DNA of 25,985 bases from Deltaproteobacteria bacterium UBA2385 (GTDB lineage: Bacteria > Myxococcota_A > UBA796 > UBA2385), in assembly GCA_002343455.1 (NCBI GenBank), contig DDSR01000332.1, forward strand, positions 4,484-30,468, read 5' to 3'. This document shows, one piece after another, positions 25,026-25,985 of this stretch. The position numbers were made by a program, and so were the translations under genes. Numbering within the stretch: position 1 is the first letter of the stretch; the number at the start of each line of letters is the position of its first letter. The notes under the pieces were generated by a model, which ran no database searches, had not been told where the DNA came from, and saw only the letters and a program-made list of their open reading frames with translations.

Positions 25026-25985
25026 ATGCCGACCCGGTGGACTCTGCTGCGAGAGGGGGCAGAGCCCGTCGAGAAGCTGCCCGTCGGCGTCTACACCGCG
25101 GCCAAGATCGGGCTGAGCTTCGCGTTGCTGCTGCTGGCGGGGGGCCTGTCGACCCTGGCCACCGAGGCGGCTCAGCCCCCGGCCGCCGCCTTCCGCATCG
25201 TGGCCGTCGCCTTCCTGGTCTGGGGGGTCAGCGCCGCCGCCGTCCACCGGCAGGTCAACCTGGTCCGCTTCGGCTGGTTCCAGGTGGTCTTCGACGCGGT
25301 CCTGGTCAGCGCCCTGGTCGCCCTGACCGGTGGAGGCGCCAGCCCGCTGACGGTCCTGTACTTCCTGAACATCATCGCCGCCCCCTTCCTGCTGCCCTCC
25401 TGGGGGATCGCGGTGGTGGTCTTGCTGGACGCCGCCTGCTTCGCCGCCGTCCTGGGGGCGGCCTGGAGCGGCGGCCTCCCCTGGCTGGCGGAGGGGCACC
25501 AGGTGGTCGATGTCCAGGGCCTGGTCCTGCACCTCTTCGCCATGGGCCTGGTCGGCGCCCTCTCCATGCAGCTGACCCGCGGGATGCGGGGCCTGCTGGA
25601 TCGGCAGGTCCAGCTCGGCCGAGCGATGGCCGCCGAGCGCGCCATGCTGCTCAACGAGCTGGAGGTCGGCACGGTCGAGGTCGACGACGAGGGCCGGATC
25701 GTGGCCTGCAACGGGGTCGGTCGCCGCCTGCTGGGAGAGGTCGAAGGCAGGATGCTGGGTGAGGCCCTGCCTGGCGAGGGACATGCCTGGGAGGTCCGCC
25801 TCGTCCAGGAGGAGGCTGTCCTGCAGCTGCTGTGCACCCGCCACCTCCGGCCCAATGGCGAGAGCCTGGTGCTGGTGCAGGATGTCAGCCGGATGCGGGA
25901 GATGGAGGCCGCCGTCCAGCGGGACGAGCGGCTGGCGGCGGTGGGAAAGCTGGCGGCGGCGATGGCGCACGAGATCCGCAACCCG
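25026..25985 (+). CDS. pilS: Sensor histidine kinase PilS (3' end outside window)
   Basis: The frame from the ATG at 25026 stays open to the window edge (320 residues) and is cut just inside the HisKA domain. About six hydrophobic helices occupy residues 25-190, the PilS membrane sensor. A PAS-like domain follows (about 210-295, with NELEVGTVEVDDEGRIVACNG), then the H-box MAHEIRNP with the phosphorylated His at about 315. In Pseudomonas and Myxococcus, PilS phosphorylates the sigma-54 activator PilR to control pilA; a pilR gene is expected next but lies outside. Position after pilB and pilC supports the name. Confidence 0.92.
   Translation, partial: MPTRWTLLREGAEPVEKLPVGVYTAAKIGLSFALLLLAGGLSTLATEAAQPPAAAFRIVAVAFLVWGVSAAAVHRQVNLVRFGWFQVVFDAVLVSALVALTGGGASPLTVLYFLNIIAAPFLLPSWGIAVVVLLDAACFAAVLGAAWSGGLPWLAEGHQVVDVQGLVLHLFAMGLVGALSMQLTRGMRGLLDRQVQLGRAMAAERAMLLNELEVGTVEVDDEGRIVACNGVGRRLLGEVEGRMLGEALPGEGHAWEVRLVQEEAVLQLLCTRHLRPNGESLVLVQDVSRMREMEAAVQRDERLAAVGKLAAAMAHEIRNP

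Noticed and set aside
25037..25762. Arg-rich plus-strand frame overlapping the end of the window
   Set aside because: Wrong frame; the frame from 25026 encodes a membrane sensor ending in an H-box and stays open to the edge.

Overview
The window is high-GC DNA from what looks like a Myxococcota-type (former Deltaproteobacteria) bacterium or a close relative. The grounds are a type IV pilus operon (pilB, pilC, pilS), several secreted or lipid-anchored multidomain proteins, and two surface proteins ending in a Cys/Gly/Ser-rich stretch, a hydrophobic segment and an Arg cluster, as in MYXO-CTERM tails. Taxonomy is inference. No rRNA, tRNA, CRISPR array or transposase was seen, and no gene-free stretch exceeds 300 bases.

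Layout. (a) 1-6100 is an accessory region. The 3' end of a CoxE-like VWA gene is followed by a convergent two-gene cassette: a 1233-residue secreted subtilase (5465-1764, minus) and a translationally coupled secreted partner (1764-811, minus). Behind the cassette lies a second, diverged copy of the last ~157 bases of the VWA gene (5520-5678). Then come a small hypothetical gene, a nucleotidyltransferase gene gutted by an internal deletion, and a doublet of palindromic repeats. (b) 6160-9155 (minus) is a peroxide-defence operon: rubrerythrin, two-cluster Fe-S/CCG oxidoreductase, DUF3501 protein, peroxiredoxin. (c) 9253-12617 (minus) encodes envelope proteins: a lipoprotein, a VWA lipoprotein, and a multidomain surface protein with a sorting tail. 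(d) 12674-14092 (plus) is moaD-moaE-trmB with overlapping ends. (e) 14111-17893 (minus) encodes a membrane protein with a possibly degenerate M28-like region, a carboxypeptidase-regulatory-like surface protein with calcium-type repeats and a sorting tail, and a UPF0104/flippase-like membrane protein. (f) 18074 to the end (plus) encodes a short subtilase-fold protein missing its catalytic Ser and oxyanion Asn, an outer-membrane beta-barrel protein, a divergent MmgE/PrpD-like protein, then pilB, pilC and the start of pilS.

The most interesting locus is the subtilase/partner cassette. By eye, the partner repeats the architecture of the protease's own N-terminal region (PPC-like, TIG-like, then an I9-propeptide-like fold) but has no catalytic domain. 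It could be a free-standing prodomain acting in trans as inhibitor or folding chaperone. The cassette lies between two copies of a gene end, which suggests insertion or duplication. The second most interesting item is the degenerate subtilase at 18074-18832, opposite another possible degenerate peptidase.
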